Positions 36,091 through 46,397 of a stretch of 64,000 nt of DNA are shown here, one piece after another. Source of the DNA: Brevibacterium antiquum (GTDB lineage Bacteria; Actinomycetota; Actinomycetes; Actinomycetales; Brevibacteriaceae); the NCBI RefSeq assembly GCF_016107655.1, contig NZ_JABASX010000001.1:434001-498000 (forward strand). The letters are read 5' to 3'. The stretch's first letter is position 1, and every line of letters starts with the position of its first letter. A model generated the notes under the pieces. The model did not search any database. It had not been told where the DNA came from and saw nothing but the letters and a program-made list of their open reading frames with translations. The translations under genes were made by a program, and so were the position numbers.

Positions 36091-37164
36091 TCAGCCGCGA
36101 CTGGCGTACCAGGACCGGTGTCGGACTGTGGCACCGAGTGATGTGAAGAGGTTCAACGAGGCCTCATTGCTGGCCTCCACATCAATGAGGTATGAACGGA
36201 CTCCTCGCTGCGACAACAGTGCGGCAGCGGCCTGGGCCACAGAACGGCCTGCCCCGCGTCGGCGCAGATCCGGATGGGTGACGAGGTTCGTCAGCACACC
36301 CCATTTGCTGCGCTCAACTATTCGGGCACCGGCCACCATGGACCGGCTGCCATCCGGGTGGTCGGCATAGGCCGTGATGAACTGACAGGGATCCGAGGCT
36401 TCGATGAGCCCACGGAAGGCCTCCGCCGAACCCGGGTCGCGCTCACTGGCCCACGCCGCATAATGCATGGGACTCGGTTCCTCACTGACGTCGATCGACA
36501 GGCCGGGTGCGGCCGCGTCACCGGGATGCGTTGCCCCAGCTGCCGCCTCGACGGTGGAACCGGCCAGCAGAAATACCGGCTCAGAGGGAGAATAGCCCCG
36601 GGCCGAGAGAAGTGGTGCCAGACCTTCGCACGCCGGGGCAAGCGAGTTGGAATCCTCGCTCGAATAGATCTGGATGCAGCTTGGCTTCTGGCGTGCCGAG
36701 TACCAGGCCTCGACAGCATCGAGGCTCTGCTCCCAGTCCATTCCGGTGTCAGTGACCGGAAGGCAGCTGTTGGCACGCCTGGTCACCGATTCGGAGCTGC
36801 GCAGCAGCCAACCCTTCTGCAGCAATCCGATGTCGGCATCGGTCTCGGCGCTCTCATTGCGCAGATTCTCCATGTGCAGCCAGGAGATGTCCTGGGGCAG
36901 CCATGCCGCGGCAGAGATCCTGCGCAGGTCGACGGCGGAGACGATCTCATGGGTGCGACCCGATTTCGTCGGTGCCGGCGGAACTTCGTGGACGAGCATG
37001 ATCTGCTCCCGGGGGATGCGGATCGGCCCGCGTTTGGTCCCGATCTCCACGGATGACTCGTCAGCGCTGTTGACGACGCCGAGGGCATCCGAGGTCGAGT
37101 GCGTGTCGCCGGGTTCGAGCGAATACCGTACGACCACTCTTTTGCCGGGCTGCAGATCGTCCAC
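36091..37164 (-). CDS. GNAT family N-acetyltransferase with N-terminal SH3-like domain
   Basis: 357 residues. The start is GTG 37164 with GGAAGG upstream. The first 60 residues (KRVVVRYSLEPGD...RIPREQIMLVHEVPP) look like the SH3-type beta barrel seen in Rv0428c-like acetyltransferases. The C-terminal GNAT domain has the acetyl-CoA loop THPDLRRRGAGRSV near 310 and the closing NLFTSLGATVRHRSWY. The substrate is unknown. It is convergent with the VanW gene (6 bp apart) and divergent from the ferredoxin gene. Confidence 0.85.
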   Translation of the reverse strand: MDDLQPGKRVVVRYSLEPGDTHSTSDALGVVNSADESSVEIGTKRGPIRIPREQIMLVHEVPPAPTKSGRTHEIVSAVDLRRISAAAWLPQDISWLHMENLRNESAETDADIGLLQKGWLLRSSESVTRRANSCLPVTDTGMDWEQSLDAVEAWYSARQKPSCIQIYSSEDSNSLAPACEGLAPLLSARGYSPSEPVFLLAGSTVEAAAGATHPGDAAAPGLSIDVSEEPSPMHYAAWASERDPGSAEAFRGLIEASDPCQFITAYADHPDGSRSMVAGARIVERSKWGVLTNLVTHPDLRRRGAGRSVAQAAAALLSQRGVRSYLIDVEASNEASLNLFTSLGATVRHRSWYASRG

Positions 37165-37293
37165 TTGTCGCCTTCCGTCGAACCGCCTCTAAGTACTGGA
37201 GCCTCCAGCCTAATCCAGGCTCTGCCGCAGTCGCTGCAGGCGTGACGGAGGACACGAATGTGAAAGCAGGATCACGTCGACCCGATGGGACCC

Positions 37294-37322
37294 TGCACAG
37301 TCAGAAGGCGTAGTCTTAGGCT
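37294..37322 (+). promoter_or_regulatory. candidate ferredoxin promoter
   Basis: TGCACA (37294-37299), 17-bp spacer, TAGGCT (37317-37322). The leader of about 36 nt carries AGGAG before GTG 37365. Confidence 0.4.
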
Positions 37323-37364
37323 GTATACGTGCAATCTCGTTGAGTCTTAATAGGAGTCGTACTC

Positions 37365-37688
37365 GTGACGTACATCATTGCCCAGCCTTGTGTCGATCTG
37401 AAGGACAAGGCCTGCGTCGACGAATGTCCGGTCGACTGCATCTACGAAGGCGAGCGCAGCCTCTACATCCACCCCGACGAATGCGTCGACTGCGGTGCCT
37501 GCGAACCGGTCTGCCCGGTGGAAGCGATCTTCTACGAAGACGACACTCCCGAAGAGTGGTCTGAGTACTACAAAGCCAACGTCGAGTTCTTCGACGAGCT
37601 CGGTTCACCAGGTGGTGCCGCGAAGCTGGGCAACACCGGCCTGGACCACCCGATCATCTCTGCCCTGCCCCTGCAGCAGCACGACTGA
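37365..37688 (+). CDS. fdxA: 7Fe ferredoxin
   Basis: 107 residues, like mycobacterial FdxA/FdxC. Cysteines at 9, 17, 21 and 25 and the C40xxC43xxC46xxxC50P set fit one [3Fe-4S] and one [4Fe-4S] cluster. The C-terminal tail (EEWSEYYKANVEFFDELG) is typical of the actinobacterial group. It transfers electrons to ferredoxin-dependent enzymes such as cytochromes P450. GTG 37365 has AGGAG upstream. The gene is followed after 3 bp by dapC, a linkage preserved in mycobacteria and probably co-transcribed. Confidence 0.95.
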   Translation: MTYIIAQPCVDLKDKACVDECPVDCIYEGERSLYIHPDECVDCGACEPVCPVEAIFYEDDTPEEWSEYYKANVEFFDELGSPGGAAKLGNTGLDHPIISALPLQQHD

Positions 37689-37691
37689 GCC

Positions 37692-38813
37692 ATGCCTTCT
37701 CGCTTCGGCCTCAACCTGCCCGACTACCCCTGGGACCGGCTCACCGAATTTCGCAATCGGGCCGCAGAACATCCTGACGGCGCCTGTGATCTGTCCATCG
37801 GCACACCGGTCGATCCCACACCGCAGGTGATCCAGTCCGCGTTGTCCGACGCCGGTGATGCCCACGGCTACCCGACGACGGCAGGTACGGATGAGCTGCG
37901 CGAAGCCATCGCCTGGTGGTATCAGAACTGGCATGGGGTCACGCTCGACCCCGCCGCCGAGGTGCTGCCCACAATCGGTTCGAAGGAAATGGTCGCGTGG
38001 CTGCCCGCCCTGCTGGGGCTGCGCCAGGCCGGCCTGGACGTGGCCTGTCCGTCGGCGGCCTACCCGACCTACGAGATGGGCGCCACGATCGCAGGCGTCG
38101 ACTGCCGCCGCCTCGACGCGGCAGACGTTGCCGCCGGAGCCTCCCTCGATGGGATCGGTCTGCTCTGGATCAACACCCCTGGCAATCCCACGGGGGAAGT
38201 GCTCGACACCGCTACCCTCGCCGAGGTCGTCCGCCGTGCCCGCGGCGCCGGAGTCGTCATTGCCTCAGACGAATGCTACGGACTCCTGAACTGGGAATCC
38301 GAGTCTCCTGCTCCGAGTATTCTCAATGCCGCCGGTGACGACCACAGCGGTGTGCTCAGCGTGTACTCGATGTCGAAGCAGTCAAACCTCGCCGGGTACC
38401 GTGCGGCCTTCGTGGCCGGGGACAGTGAGCTCATCGGTGATCTCACCAAGTCGCGCAAACACGCCGGCATGATCGTGCCTTTCCCCGTCCAGGCTGCGAT
38501 GATCGCCGGTCTGCGGGACACTGCTCATGTCTTCGAGCAGAAGGAACGCTATCGGACTCGTCGAGAGCTGCTGCGCAGCGGACTCGAGGCCTACGGATTC
38601 CGCATCGATCACTCCAGTGCGGGTCTCTATCTGTGGTCGAGCGCCGATGTCAACTGTTGGGACTCACTGTCGGAATTGGCAGACATCGGCATCATCGCCG
38701 GTCCTGGCGAATTCTATGGTGAGGCCGCCACCGATCATGTGCGCATCGCCCTGACCGCAAGCGATGAGCGTATTCGCGCCGCCGCACAGCGCTTGCACCA
38801 GGCCGCCGGGTGA
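37692..38813 (+). CDS. dapC: succinyldiaminopimelate transaminase
   Basis: 373 residues, fold-type I aminotransferase. The PLP lysine is in VYSMSKQSNLAGYR, with NTPGNPTG and the C-terminal Arg motif VRIALTA. It converts N-succinyl-2-amino-6-oxopimelate to N-succinyl-LL-DAP in lysine and peptidoglycan synthesis. The context fdxA-dapC with dapD and dapE close by supports DapC over generic aminotransferases. Start ATG 37692 is 3 bp behind fdxA without a clear Shine-Dalgarno sequence, suggesting coupling. Confidence 0.93.
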   Translation: MPSRFGLNLPDYPWDRLTEFRNRAAEHPDGACDLSIGTPVDPTPQVIQSALSDAGDAHGYPTTAGTDELREAIAWWYQNWHGVTLDPAAEVLPTIGSKEMVAWLPALLGLRQAGLDVACPSAAYPTYEMGATIAGVDCRRLDAADVAAGASLDGIGLLWINTPGNPTGEVLDTATLAEVVRRARGAGVVIASDECYGLLNWESESPAPSILNAAGDDHSGVLSVYSMSKQSNLAGYRAAFVAGDSELIGDLTKSRKHAGMIVPFPVQAAMIAGLRDTAHVFEQKERYRTRRELLRSGLEAYGFRIDHSSAGLYLWSSADVNCWDSLSELADIGIIAGPGEFYGEAATDHVRIALTASDERIRAAAQRLHQAAG

Positions 38814-38925
38814 GCCGATCGGCAGCCAGAAGGCTGGTCACTTCAGTACCCGAATTTGAGCCCGAGAACCCTCTGTACGGCCAGTTCAAGTAGGTTACTG
38901 GCCGGTATCAACGGGTGGCTGTGAT

Positions 38926-38996
38926 TTTTTGATTCTGACAGTTATCGGTAGTCTTTGAGGGAATTGTGCAAGACACCTCAGGAAGTTCTTGAGGTG
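38926..38996 (+). promoter_or_regulatory. gltA promoter candidate and 5' leader hairpin
   Basis: TTTTTG (38926-38931), 17-bp spacer, TAGTCT (38949-38954) is the best promoter guess. In the leader, 38974-38982 pairs with 38988-38996 (9 bp, one G-U, 5-nt loop), 21 bp before ATG 39018, which has its own AGGAG. Confidence 0.35.
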
Positions 38997-39017
38997 GGTC
39001 CAAGCTGAGGAGAACAT

Positions 39018-40301
<1,284 letters not shown>

Positions 40302-40374
40302 TTCGCACCGTCATTCTCAACCGTCAGACTGGGCCGTAACCGGCACCGCTGGTGGCGATAGGCACCGCTGGTCA

Positions 40375-40446
40375 AATACGTCCTACACTCAGCACTGCTG
40401 CAACCCGCTGCAAGACGGTGTTCAGCAGCCGAGTGTAGGGCGTATT
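40375..40446. repeat. 72-nt imperfect palindrome, possible mobile-type repeat
   Basis: Outer arms 40375-40390 and 40431-40446 pair over 16 bp with a single G-U; inner arms CTGCTG (40395-40400) and CAGCAG (40423-40428) extend the stem. No U-tract follows. The clean ends AATACG/CGTATT suggest a defined element. Confidence 0.6.
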
Positions 40447-40530
40447 GTCATGTCTGCCCGGGCCGGCACGCTCACGCCGACTGTCCGAGGCTGAGACAGG
40501 GCGAGGCTGAGACACGACAAGGTTGAGGCA

Positions 40531-40570
40531 CCACAAGGGCGCGCCCACTTTCGTGGACGCGCCCTCGTGG
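40531..40570. terminator. bidirectional hairpin terminator gltA/dapD
   Basis: Stem CCAC-a-AGGGCGCG-c-CCAC, loop TTTC, then the complement, in register with two single-base mismatches. It lies between convergent genes and lacks a U-tract. Confidence 0.65.
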
Positions 40571-40616
40571 GTGTCAGTTCACGGCCTGCTCAGCAAAGAG
40601 GCCAGCAGCCTGAAGT

Positions 40617-41561
40617 TCAGTGAAGGTCGGGGTTGAGCTCAATGCCCTTGGACGAGCGTGAGATCGCCTCGACGGCGCCGGTGACGGAGTTGCGGCGGAA
40701 GAGGATGTTGTTCTGACCGCTGAGTTCGGAGGCCTTCACGACCGTCTCGTCGTCACCTGGAACTGTGACGCGTGTGCCGGCGGTGATGTAGAGCCCGGCT
40801 TCGACGATGCAGTCGTCTCCGATGGAGATGCCCACACCGGAGTTCGCACCCAGCAGGCTGCCGTTGCCGATCGAGATGCGGTGCGTGCCGCCGCCCGACA
40901 GGGTGCCCATGATGGAGGCACCGCCGCCGATGTCGGAACCGTCGCCGACGACGACGCCCTGGGAGATGCGTCCCTCGACCATCGCCGAGCCCAGCGTGCC
41001 GGCATTGAAGTTCACGAAGCCCTCGTGCATGACGGTCGTGCCCGAGGCCAGATGTGCGCCGAGGCGGACACGATCGGCATCGGCGATGCGGACGCCGGAG
41101 GGAATGACGAAGTCGGTCATACGCGGGAACTTGTCCAGACCGAAGACGGCGACAGGACCCTTGGCCAGCAGCTTAGCGCGGGTGGCTTCGAAGTCCTCCG
41201 GAGAGCAGGCGCCGGCGGAGGTCCACACGATGTTCGCGAGGTGACCGAAGATACCGTCGAGGTTGACGTCATTGGGTGCGACCACACGGTGAGACAGCGC
41301 GTGCAGGCGCAGGTAGGCGTCGGCGGCTGAGGCGGGACCGGCGTCGAGGTCGATCGTCGTGGTCACGACCTTGGTTCGAGTGCCACGGGCTTCATCGGTG
41401 CCGACGAGGGCATCGAGGCCGTCGGCGCTCGCACGGGAGGCGGCGGTCTCCTCGGCGGCGTCCGGGGTTTCTCCCGTGCTCAGGGTGGGGTACCAGGCGG
41501 TGAGGACTGAGTCGTTGTGCAGGGTGGCCAGGCCACGCGCGGAAACTATGCGTTCTGTCAT
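40617..41561 (-). CDS. dapD: 2,3,4,5-tetrahydropyridine-2,6-dicarboxylate N-succinyltransferase
   Basis: 314 residues from ATG 41561, the size of the actinobacterial DapD class. A left-handed beta-helix of hexapeptide repeats covers about 165-270 ([44 protein letters not shown] broken into repeats), with [16 protein letters not shown] near 235. It succinylates tetrahydrodipicolinate from succinyl-CoA. An upstream in-frame ATG at 41651 would run into dapE; TAGTCT located 7 nt before ATG 41561 supports this start. Confidence 0.95.
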   Translation of the reverse strand: MTERIVSARGLATLHNDSVLTAWYPTLSTGETPDAAEETAASRASADGLDALVGTDEARGTRTKVVTTTIDLDAGPASAADAYLRLHALSHRVVAPNDVNLDGIFGHLANIVWTSAGACSPEDFEATRAKLLAKGPVAVFGLDKFPRMTDFVIPSGVRIADADRVRLGAHLASGTTVMHEGFVNFNAGTLGSAMVEGRISQGVVVGDGSDIGGGASIMGTLSGGGTHRISIGNGSLLGANSGVGISIGDDCIVEAGLYITAGTRVTVPGDDETVVKASELSGQNNILFRRNSVTGAVEAISRSSKGIELNPDLH

Positions 41562-41568
41562 GCCACCA

Positions 41569-41574
41569 AGACTA
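41569..41574 (-). promoter_or_regulatory. -10 box for leaderless dapD mRNA
   Basis: TAGTCT on the minus strand, 7 nt, then ATG at 41561. Confidence 0.55.
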
Positions 41575-41591
41575 GTCGGTGGCGGCAGTAC

Positions 41592-41597
41592 TAGGCT
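41592..41597 (+). promoter_or_regulatory. -10 box for leaderless dapE mRNA
   Basis: TAGGCT, 7 nt, then ATG 41605. It is back to back with the dapD -10 box in a 43-bp intergenic region. Confidence 0.55.
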
Positions 41598-41604
41598 AAG
41601 CGGT

Positions 41605-42771
41605 ATGACTGTCGATCCATCTGCTGAGACCGAATCCGTGTTCACCCCCACTGGTGACCTGGCCGATTACCTGTTCGACGCACTCAACAACCCTGCCGAG
41701 CTCACGGGTCGCCTGTGTGCCATCGAATCGGTCTCCGGCAATGAGACGACGATCACCGATGCCGTCGCCGAGGTGCTCAACCGTATCGGTGCAGGGCCCG
41801 GGCCGGACCTGGAGATCCTCCGCGACGGAGACACCATCGTCGCTCGCACCCAGCTGGGGCATTCCGAACGGATCGTCGTCGCCGGTCACCTGGACACGGT
41901 GCCGGTGGAGAACAACCTTCCGCCTCGGCGCACGCACCTGGACGGTGCCGACTACACAGACGACGAGGTCATCTGGGGCAGAGGCGCCTGCGATATGAAG
42001 GCAGGTGTCGCGATGGCGCTGGTCACTGCTGCGGCCCTGCGCGAACCGAACCGTGACGTCAGCTGGGTCTTCTACGACCACGAAGAGGTCGACGCCTCCC
42101 TCAATGGACTCGGACGGGTCTCACGCAACCACCCCGACTGGCTGGGCGGTGATTTCGCGGTCCTCGGAGAACCCTCGAACGCTTCCGTCGAAGGCGGCTG
42201 CAACGGCACCATCAGGGTCAACGTGTCCACGACCGGGGTCCGTGCCCATTCCGCACGTGCCTTCATGGGGGTCAACGCAATCCATGCCGCCGCAGAAGTA
42301 CTGGGACGCCTGGCCGAGCACGAAACCGGGACCGTGAACGTCGACGGACTCGACTACCGTGAATCCCTGTCCGCTGTCTCGATCTCCGGGGGAGTGGCGG
42401 GCAACGTCGTGCCCGATGCCTGCACAGTCGCCGTGAACTACCGTTTCGCCCCGAGCAAATCCGCGGCCGAGGCGGAGGGCATCCTGCGCGAGTTCTTCAC
42501 CGGCTTCGACGTCGTCGTCACGGATGCGGCAGAAGGCGCCAGGCCCGGTCTCGATCGCGAGATCGCTCAGGACTTCATCGACACACTTGGGCTCTCACCC
42601 GCACCGAAGCTGGGATGGACCGATGTCTCGAGGTTCAGCGCATTGGGAGTGCCTGCAGTGAACTTCGGGCCGGGCAACCCCCTGTACGCCCACAAGTCCG
42701 ATGAGCATGTCGCCGTCGCAGAGGTCGAAGAGTGCGCCCGGACGCTGCGCGACTACCTCGAAGGGCGCTGA
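41605..42771 (+). CDS. dapE: succinyl-diaminopimelate desuccinylase
   Basis: 388 residues, M20 family di-zinc peptidase fold. Metal motifs [20 protein letters not shown] and the catalytic YDHEEVD are present, followed by the dimerisation domain ([12 protein letters not shown]) and C-terminal HKSDEHV. It removes succinate from N-succinyl-LL-DAP. The start at ATG 41605 has leaderless geometry. The gene is divergent from dapD, and the LOG-family and folP2 genes follow closely as an operon. Confidence 0.96.
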   Translation: MTVDPSAETESVFTPTGDLADYLFDALNNPAELTGRLCAIESVSGNETTITDAVAEVLNRIGAGPGPDLEILRDGDTIVARTQLGHSERIVVAGHLDTVPVENNLPPRRTHLDGADYTDDEVIWGRGACDMKAGVAMALVTAAALREPNRDVSWVFYDHEEVDASLNGLGRVSRNHPDWLGGDFAVLGEPSNASVEGGCNGTIRVNVSTTGVRAHSARAFMGVNAIHAAAEVLGRLAEHETGTVNVDGLDYRESLSAVSISGGVAGNVVPDACTVAVNYRFAPSKSAAEAEGILREFFTGFDVVVTDAAEGARPGLDREIAQDFIDTLGLSPAPKLGWTDVSRFSALGVPAVNFGPGNPLYAHKSDEHVAVAEVEECARTLRDYLEGR

Positions 42772-42777
42772 GACCCA

Positions 42778-43620
42778 ATGGGCGAGCATGATCCGGCTGC
42801 CGGCGAGCCAACCGCCAACGAACCAGCTGCCAACGAACCGGCCGTGGCCGAATCCCCGAGCGTTGACCCCGCACCCATAGACGCTGCGTTCTACAGCAAA
42901 GGGCCCCTGCGTCTGCGCGGCTCTCAGGTGCCCACGACCACGGCGGACCAGAGCCTGCTCGAATCCCGCGACGCCTCCGACTGGGTCCACGAGGACCCCT
43001 GGCGAGTGCTGCGGATCCAATCCGAATTCGTCGAGGGTTTCGGCTCGCTGGCAGAGATCGGACCGGCCGTGTCGATCTTCGGCTCGGCCCGACTGAGCGC
43101 GGACACGCAGGCCTATCAGGATGCCCGTGAGATCGCCCGGCGAATCGCCGCCCGTGGCAACGCGATCATCACCGGCGGCGGACCAGGCATCATGGAAGCC
43201 GGGAACCTGGGTGCCCGGGAGGCGGGAGGAGTCTCGATCGGCCTCGGCATCGAGCTGCCCTTCGAATCCGGACTCAACGATCACGTCGAACTCGGCGTGA
43301 ACTTCCGCTACTTCTTCGTCCGCAAGACGATGTTCCTCAAATACTCACGGGGCTTCGTCGTCATGCCCGGCGGCTTCGGCACCCTCGACGAACTCTTCGA
43401 AGCCTTCACCATGGTCCAGACCGGAAAGGTCACCTCGTTTCCCATCGTGCTCTTCGGCACCGCCTACTGGCAGGGACTCCTCGATTGGATGACCACGACC
43501 CTTCTGGCCGAAGGCACCATCGGCGACCGGGACATGAACCTGTTCACCCTCACCGACGACATCGATGAGGTCGTCGACATCATCGGCACCGCCATCGCCG
43601 AAGACGGAGACGGACAGTGA
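42778..43620 (+). CDS. LOG-family (TIGR00730) Rossmann-fold protein
   Basis: 280 residues. The conserved core is at 95-270: FGSARL, TGGGPGIMEAGNLGAREAGG split over 132-151, and the signature PGGFGTLDE at 197-205. Proteins with PGGxGTxxE act as phosphoribohydrolases on nucleoside monophosphates (LONELY GUY type; Mtb Rv1205 makes cytokinin bases). The first 35 residues are an Ala/Glu/Pro/Asn repeat (EPTANEPAANEPAVAE), probably disordered. It follows dapE by 6 bp and overlaps the folP2 start by 4 bp. Confidence 0.88.
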   Translation: MGEHDPAAGEPTANEPAANEPAVAESPSVDPAPIDAAFYSKGPLRLRGSQVPTTTADQSLLESRDASDWVHEDPWRVLRIQSEFVEGFGSLAEIGPAVSIFGSARLSADTQAYQDAREIARRIAARGNAIITGGGPGIMEAGNLGAREAGGVSIGLGIELPFESGLNDHVELGVNFRYFFVRKTMFLKYSRGFVVMPGGFGTLDELFEAFTMVQTGKVTSFPIVLFGTAYWQGLLDWMTTTLLAEGTIGDRDMNLFTLTDDIDEVVDIIGTAIAEDGDGQ

Positions 43621-44516
43621 GGGGCGCAGCGCAGCCAAGCGCCCACCTCGGCGGCTTCCACCTGTCACAGGCCCGGCCAGGCAATCCTGCCATCATGGCC
43701 GTGATCAACAGGACCACGGACTCGTTCTACGAATCAGCGTCCACCGCCGAAGAAGCCATCGAGGCGGTCGCCGCAGCTGCGCAGGAGGGAGCGCACATCG
43801 TCGACATCGGGGGAGTGCGGGCCGGCCGGGGCCCGGAGATCTCCGTCGCCGAGGAGATCGACCGTGTCTGCCCCGTCATCGAAGCCGTCGCACACAGTCA
43901 CCCCACCATGCTCATCAGCGTCGACACCTGGCGTCACGAGGTCGCCGAGGCGGCCTGCGCGGCCGGAGCCGGTCTGCTCAACGACACCTGGGCCGGTGTC
44001 GATCCCGAGCTGGCATCAGTGGCAGCGAAGAACGACGTGGGCATCGTCTGCTCGCATACGGGCGGTCTGTCTCCGCGCACCGATGCCCACCGCAACCGAT
44101 ACGGCCTGAGCGCCGGCGAAGTCGTCGACCGCGCCCTGGCCGGAGTGATCGGGCTGGCCGAGGCCGCGCAGGACGCCGGCGTCACGGCCGAGAAGATCAT
44201 CATCGATCCGACACCTGACTTCGGGAAGAACACCTATCAGTCGCTGCGGCTGCTGCGTGAACTTCAGAGGTTCACCGAGACCCGATTCCGGGTGCTGCTG
44301 GCAATCTCCCGTAAGGACTTCGTCGGAGAGTCCATCGGTGACGTGGAACCCTCGCAGCGACTCAACGGAACGATCGCGGCCACCGCACTGGCCGTAGCCA
44401 AGGGTGCCGCGATGATCCGCACCCACGACGTCCGCGCCACTGCAGACGCCCTCGCTGTGACCCTGGCGATCACCGGAGATGCGGTACCCGAACACACCGT
44501 GCGCGGCCTGCGCTGA
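43617..44516 (+). CDS. folP2: FolP2-type dihydropteroate synthase homologue
   Basis: 299 residues, pterin-binding TIM barrel. It differs from true DHPS: the first loop is INRTTDSFYES rather than NVTPDSF, and the pABA loop reads DIGGVRAGRG in place of DIGGESTRPG. These are marks of mycobacterial FolP2, reported to lack DHPS activity. LLAISRKDFVGE and the final IRTHDV (pterin site) are intact. GTG 43617 overlaps the LOG-family stop as GTGA. A true folP is expected elsewhere in the genome. Confidence 0.85.
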   Translation: MRGAAQPSAHLGGFHLSQARPGNPAIMAVINRTTDSFYESASTAEEAIEAVAAAAQEGAHIVDIGGVRAGRGPEISVAEEIDRVCPVIEAVAHSHPTMLISVDTWRHEVAEAACAAGAGLLNDTWAGVDPELASVAAKNDVGIVCSHTGGLSPRTDAHRNRYGLSAGEVVDRALAGVIGLAEAAQDAGVTAEKIIIDPTPDFGKNTYQSLRLLRELQRFTETRFRVLLAISRKDFVGESIGDVEPSQRLNGTIAATALAVAKGAAMIRTHDVRATADALAVTLAITGDAVPEHTVRGLR

Positions 44517-44547
44517 GCAGGTGAGCCCACTGTGAGAAAATGACCGT

Positions 44548-44817
44548 ATGCCATTGTGGATTGTGATCGGAGTGGCCGCAGCGATCTTCGTGCTCGTGAT
44601 CGTGCTGGCGGCAACATTCAACGTCTTCTCCGCCGAATCCGCTGAGGAGACCGAAGCGGCGTGGGAGCCTCTGCCTCACGACTTCACACCTGAGGATCTC
44701 GACGGACTCTCGTTCCGGCCTGCTCTGCGGGGCTATCGCATGGAGGACGTCGACGAGGCGATGAGAATGCTGCGCACCCGCATTCACGAGTTGGAAGCCG
44801 CACGCGGGCAGCAATGA
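44548..44817 (+). CDS. small membrane-anchored DivIVA-domain protein
   Basis: 89 residues. An N-terminal transmembrane helix (3-27) is followed by an acidic linker and the DivIVA-like segment LSFRPALRGYRMEDVDEAMRML (split here over 54-75), ending in a short coiled-coil helix. Comparable to the Rv1209-like proteins that sit behind folP2 in mycobacteria. It probably localises at the membrane and growth pole, but this is inferred. GAAAAT six bases upstream is a weak leaderless-type box. It overlaps the next gene by 4 bp (ATGA). Confidence 0.8.
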   Translation: MPLWIVIGVAAAIFVLVIVLAATFNVFSAESAEETEAAWEPLPHDFTPEDLDGLSFRPALRGYRMEDVDEAMRMLRTRIHELEAARGQQ

Positions 44818-46049
44818 GCAGAGCCCACGACCTCCCCGGAATCACCCTCGCCCCTGAAGTCTTCAGCTCCTCCCGCCTGTCACGATTCGGCAACCTGTTC
44901 CTCACCCTGCCCGTGTGGGTTCAGGCCATCGCCGTGTACTTCCTCTCACGAGTCGTGAGCATCTCGATCTTCGCCGCTGTCCTCAAGCGCCAGGACCCGG
45001 CGAACTGGTCCTCAAGTCCTGTCACCACCACCCTCAACGACTTCCTCAACTTCTGGGACGGCGGCTGGTACGGCCGAGTTGCGAAGGAGGGTTACCCGAG
45101 CATCCTGCCGACCGATGAATCGGGAGCGGTGACGGAGAACCAATGGGCGTTCTACCCGTTGCATCCGGCCGTGGTCGGCAACCTCTCGAGCGTGACTGGC
45201 CTGAGCTACGAGGTGATCTCACCGATCGTCTCGACAGTTGCAGCCGGACTCGCCGCCATCGTCATCCTTGCGCTGTTTCGCAGATACACGGACCCGGGAC
45301 AGGCCCTGACAGGTCTGGCCCTTGTCATGTTCTTTCCCCCGGCCGCCATCTTCTCCACCGGGTACGCGGAGTCTGTGACGCTCCTCTTGCAGGCCACCGC
45401 GCTCTTCCTCGTCGTCGAACGCCGCTACCTGAGCGCGATACCCGTCGTATTCCTGATGGATCTGTCCCGCCCCATCGGCGTCGCCTTCTCCTTCTTCATG
45501 CTGCTGCACCTCATCGACCGTTTCGCTCACCGCAAGCAGGATGCGTATCCCGTCGCCGAGGTGGTCCGATCCTGGGCCTTGGGTGTGCTCTCGTGCGTCG
45601 CGGCCCTGGTCCACCCCGCCCACGCGTGGTTGACGACGGGATCGTTGACGGCATACACAGACACCGAGGCGGCATGGCACACGGGGGAGTCGACCTACCT
45701 TGTGCAGTGGTTGGCTCAGGCCAACAGTCTCATCGGTCCGCTGGGCCCGGTGCTCCTCTTCGTCGTCATCGCGGGCATGGTGGCCCTGATCTTCTCCCCA
45801 GCGGGGGCTAGGATGGGCCGAACCCTGCAGTACTTCTGCCTGGCCTACGGTGTCTACCTCCTCATCTTCTTCACTCCGCAGACCTCGACGCTGCGACTGC
45901 TGCTGCCGCTGTTCCCGATGGCGCTGACCCTTTCTCTGGTTCGCTCTCGGGGGTACCGGGCGGCGGTGCTGTGCGCGTTCGTCCTGCTTCAGATCGTGTG
46001 GGTCGCCTACCTGTGGCACTTCACTCCACCGGCGGACCTGCCGCCCTGA
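44814..46049 (+). CDS. PIG-V-like integral membrane mannosyltransferase
   Basis: 411 residues with about nine to ten hydrophobic segments. The luminal loop after helix 1 shows FWDGGWYGRVAKEGYP followed by QWAFYPLHP, the pattern of the PIG-V/GT-C family (acidic residue of the catalytic loop in WDGGWY). The family uses polyprenyl-phosphate mannose to glycosylate lipids or proteins outside the membrane. It is translationally coupled to the DivIVA-domain gene; the acceptor is unknown. Confidence 0.8.
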   Translation: MSRAHDLPGITLAPEVFSSSRLSRFGNLFLTLPVWVQAIAVYFLSRVVSISIFAAVLKRQDPANWSSSPVTTTLNDFLNFWDGGWYGRVAKEGYPSILPTDESGAVTENQWAFYPLHPAVVGNLSSVTGLSYEVISPIVSTVAAGLAAIVILALFRRYTDPGQALTGLALVMFFPPAAIFSTGYAESVTLLLQATALFLVVERRYLSAIPVVFLMDLSRPIGVAFSFFMLLHLIDRFAHRKQDAYPVAEVVRSWALGVLSCVAALVHPAHAWLTTGSLTAYTDTEAAWHTGESTYLVQWLAQANSLIGPLGPVLLFVVIAGMVALIFSPAGARMGRTLQYFCLAYGVYLLIFFTPQTSTLRLLLPLFPMALTLSLVRSRGYRAAVLCAFVLLQIVWVAYLWHFTPPADLPP

Positions 46050-46180
46050 CAGACAGGCTCAGATGTCATAATTCGATCGCGTTACCCGTCCTTGACCGGA
46101 TCATGGAATAATCGTGTGTATAACATTCGGTTCATCGAGCGTGAACCGTCTTTGCATAATCAACGGAAGGAAGAGCCCAC

Positions 46181-46351
46181 ATGGCAGCCCAGAAACCCCG
46201 CACCGGCGACGGACCTCTGGAAGTGACCAAAGAAGGTCGAGGCATGGTGATGCGGCTCCCAGTCGAGGGCGGAGGCCGTCTGGTGATCGAACTCAGCAGA
46301 GACGAAGCCACAGATCTGCACGACACCCTGGCCGAGACCTTGGGCCAGTGA
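46181..46351 (+). CDS. DUF3117 domain-containing small protein
   Basis: 56 residues: MAAQKPRTGDGPLEV, then GRGMVMRLPVEGGGRLV and the C-terminal helix ending ETLGQ. This is the very conserved actinobacterial DUF3117 (Mtb Rv1211 like), with no known function. GGAAGG lies upstream of ATG 46181. A TTGACC at 46092-46097 and TATAAC at 46119-46124 may belong to its promoter, though their 21-bp spacing is long. A strong hairpin follows. Confidence 0.9.
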   Translation: MAAQKPRTGDGPLEVTKEGRGMVMRLPVEGGGRLVIELSRDEATDLHDTLAETLGQ

Positions 46352-46397
46352 GCAGCACAGCACATTCTCCCAGCTGAGCAGACAGCTCAGCGAAACG

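Larger units (their letters stand above)
40302..40616. other. non-coding 315-bp gap between gltA and dapD
   Basis: No coding potential is seen on either strand. The gap contains two large hairpins (40375-40446 and 40531-40570) separated by about 84 bp. Confidence 0.7.
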
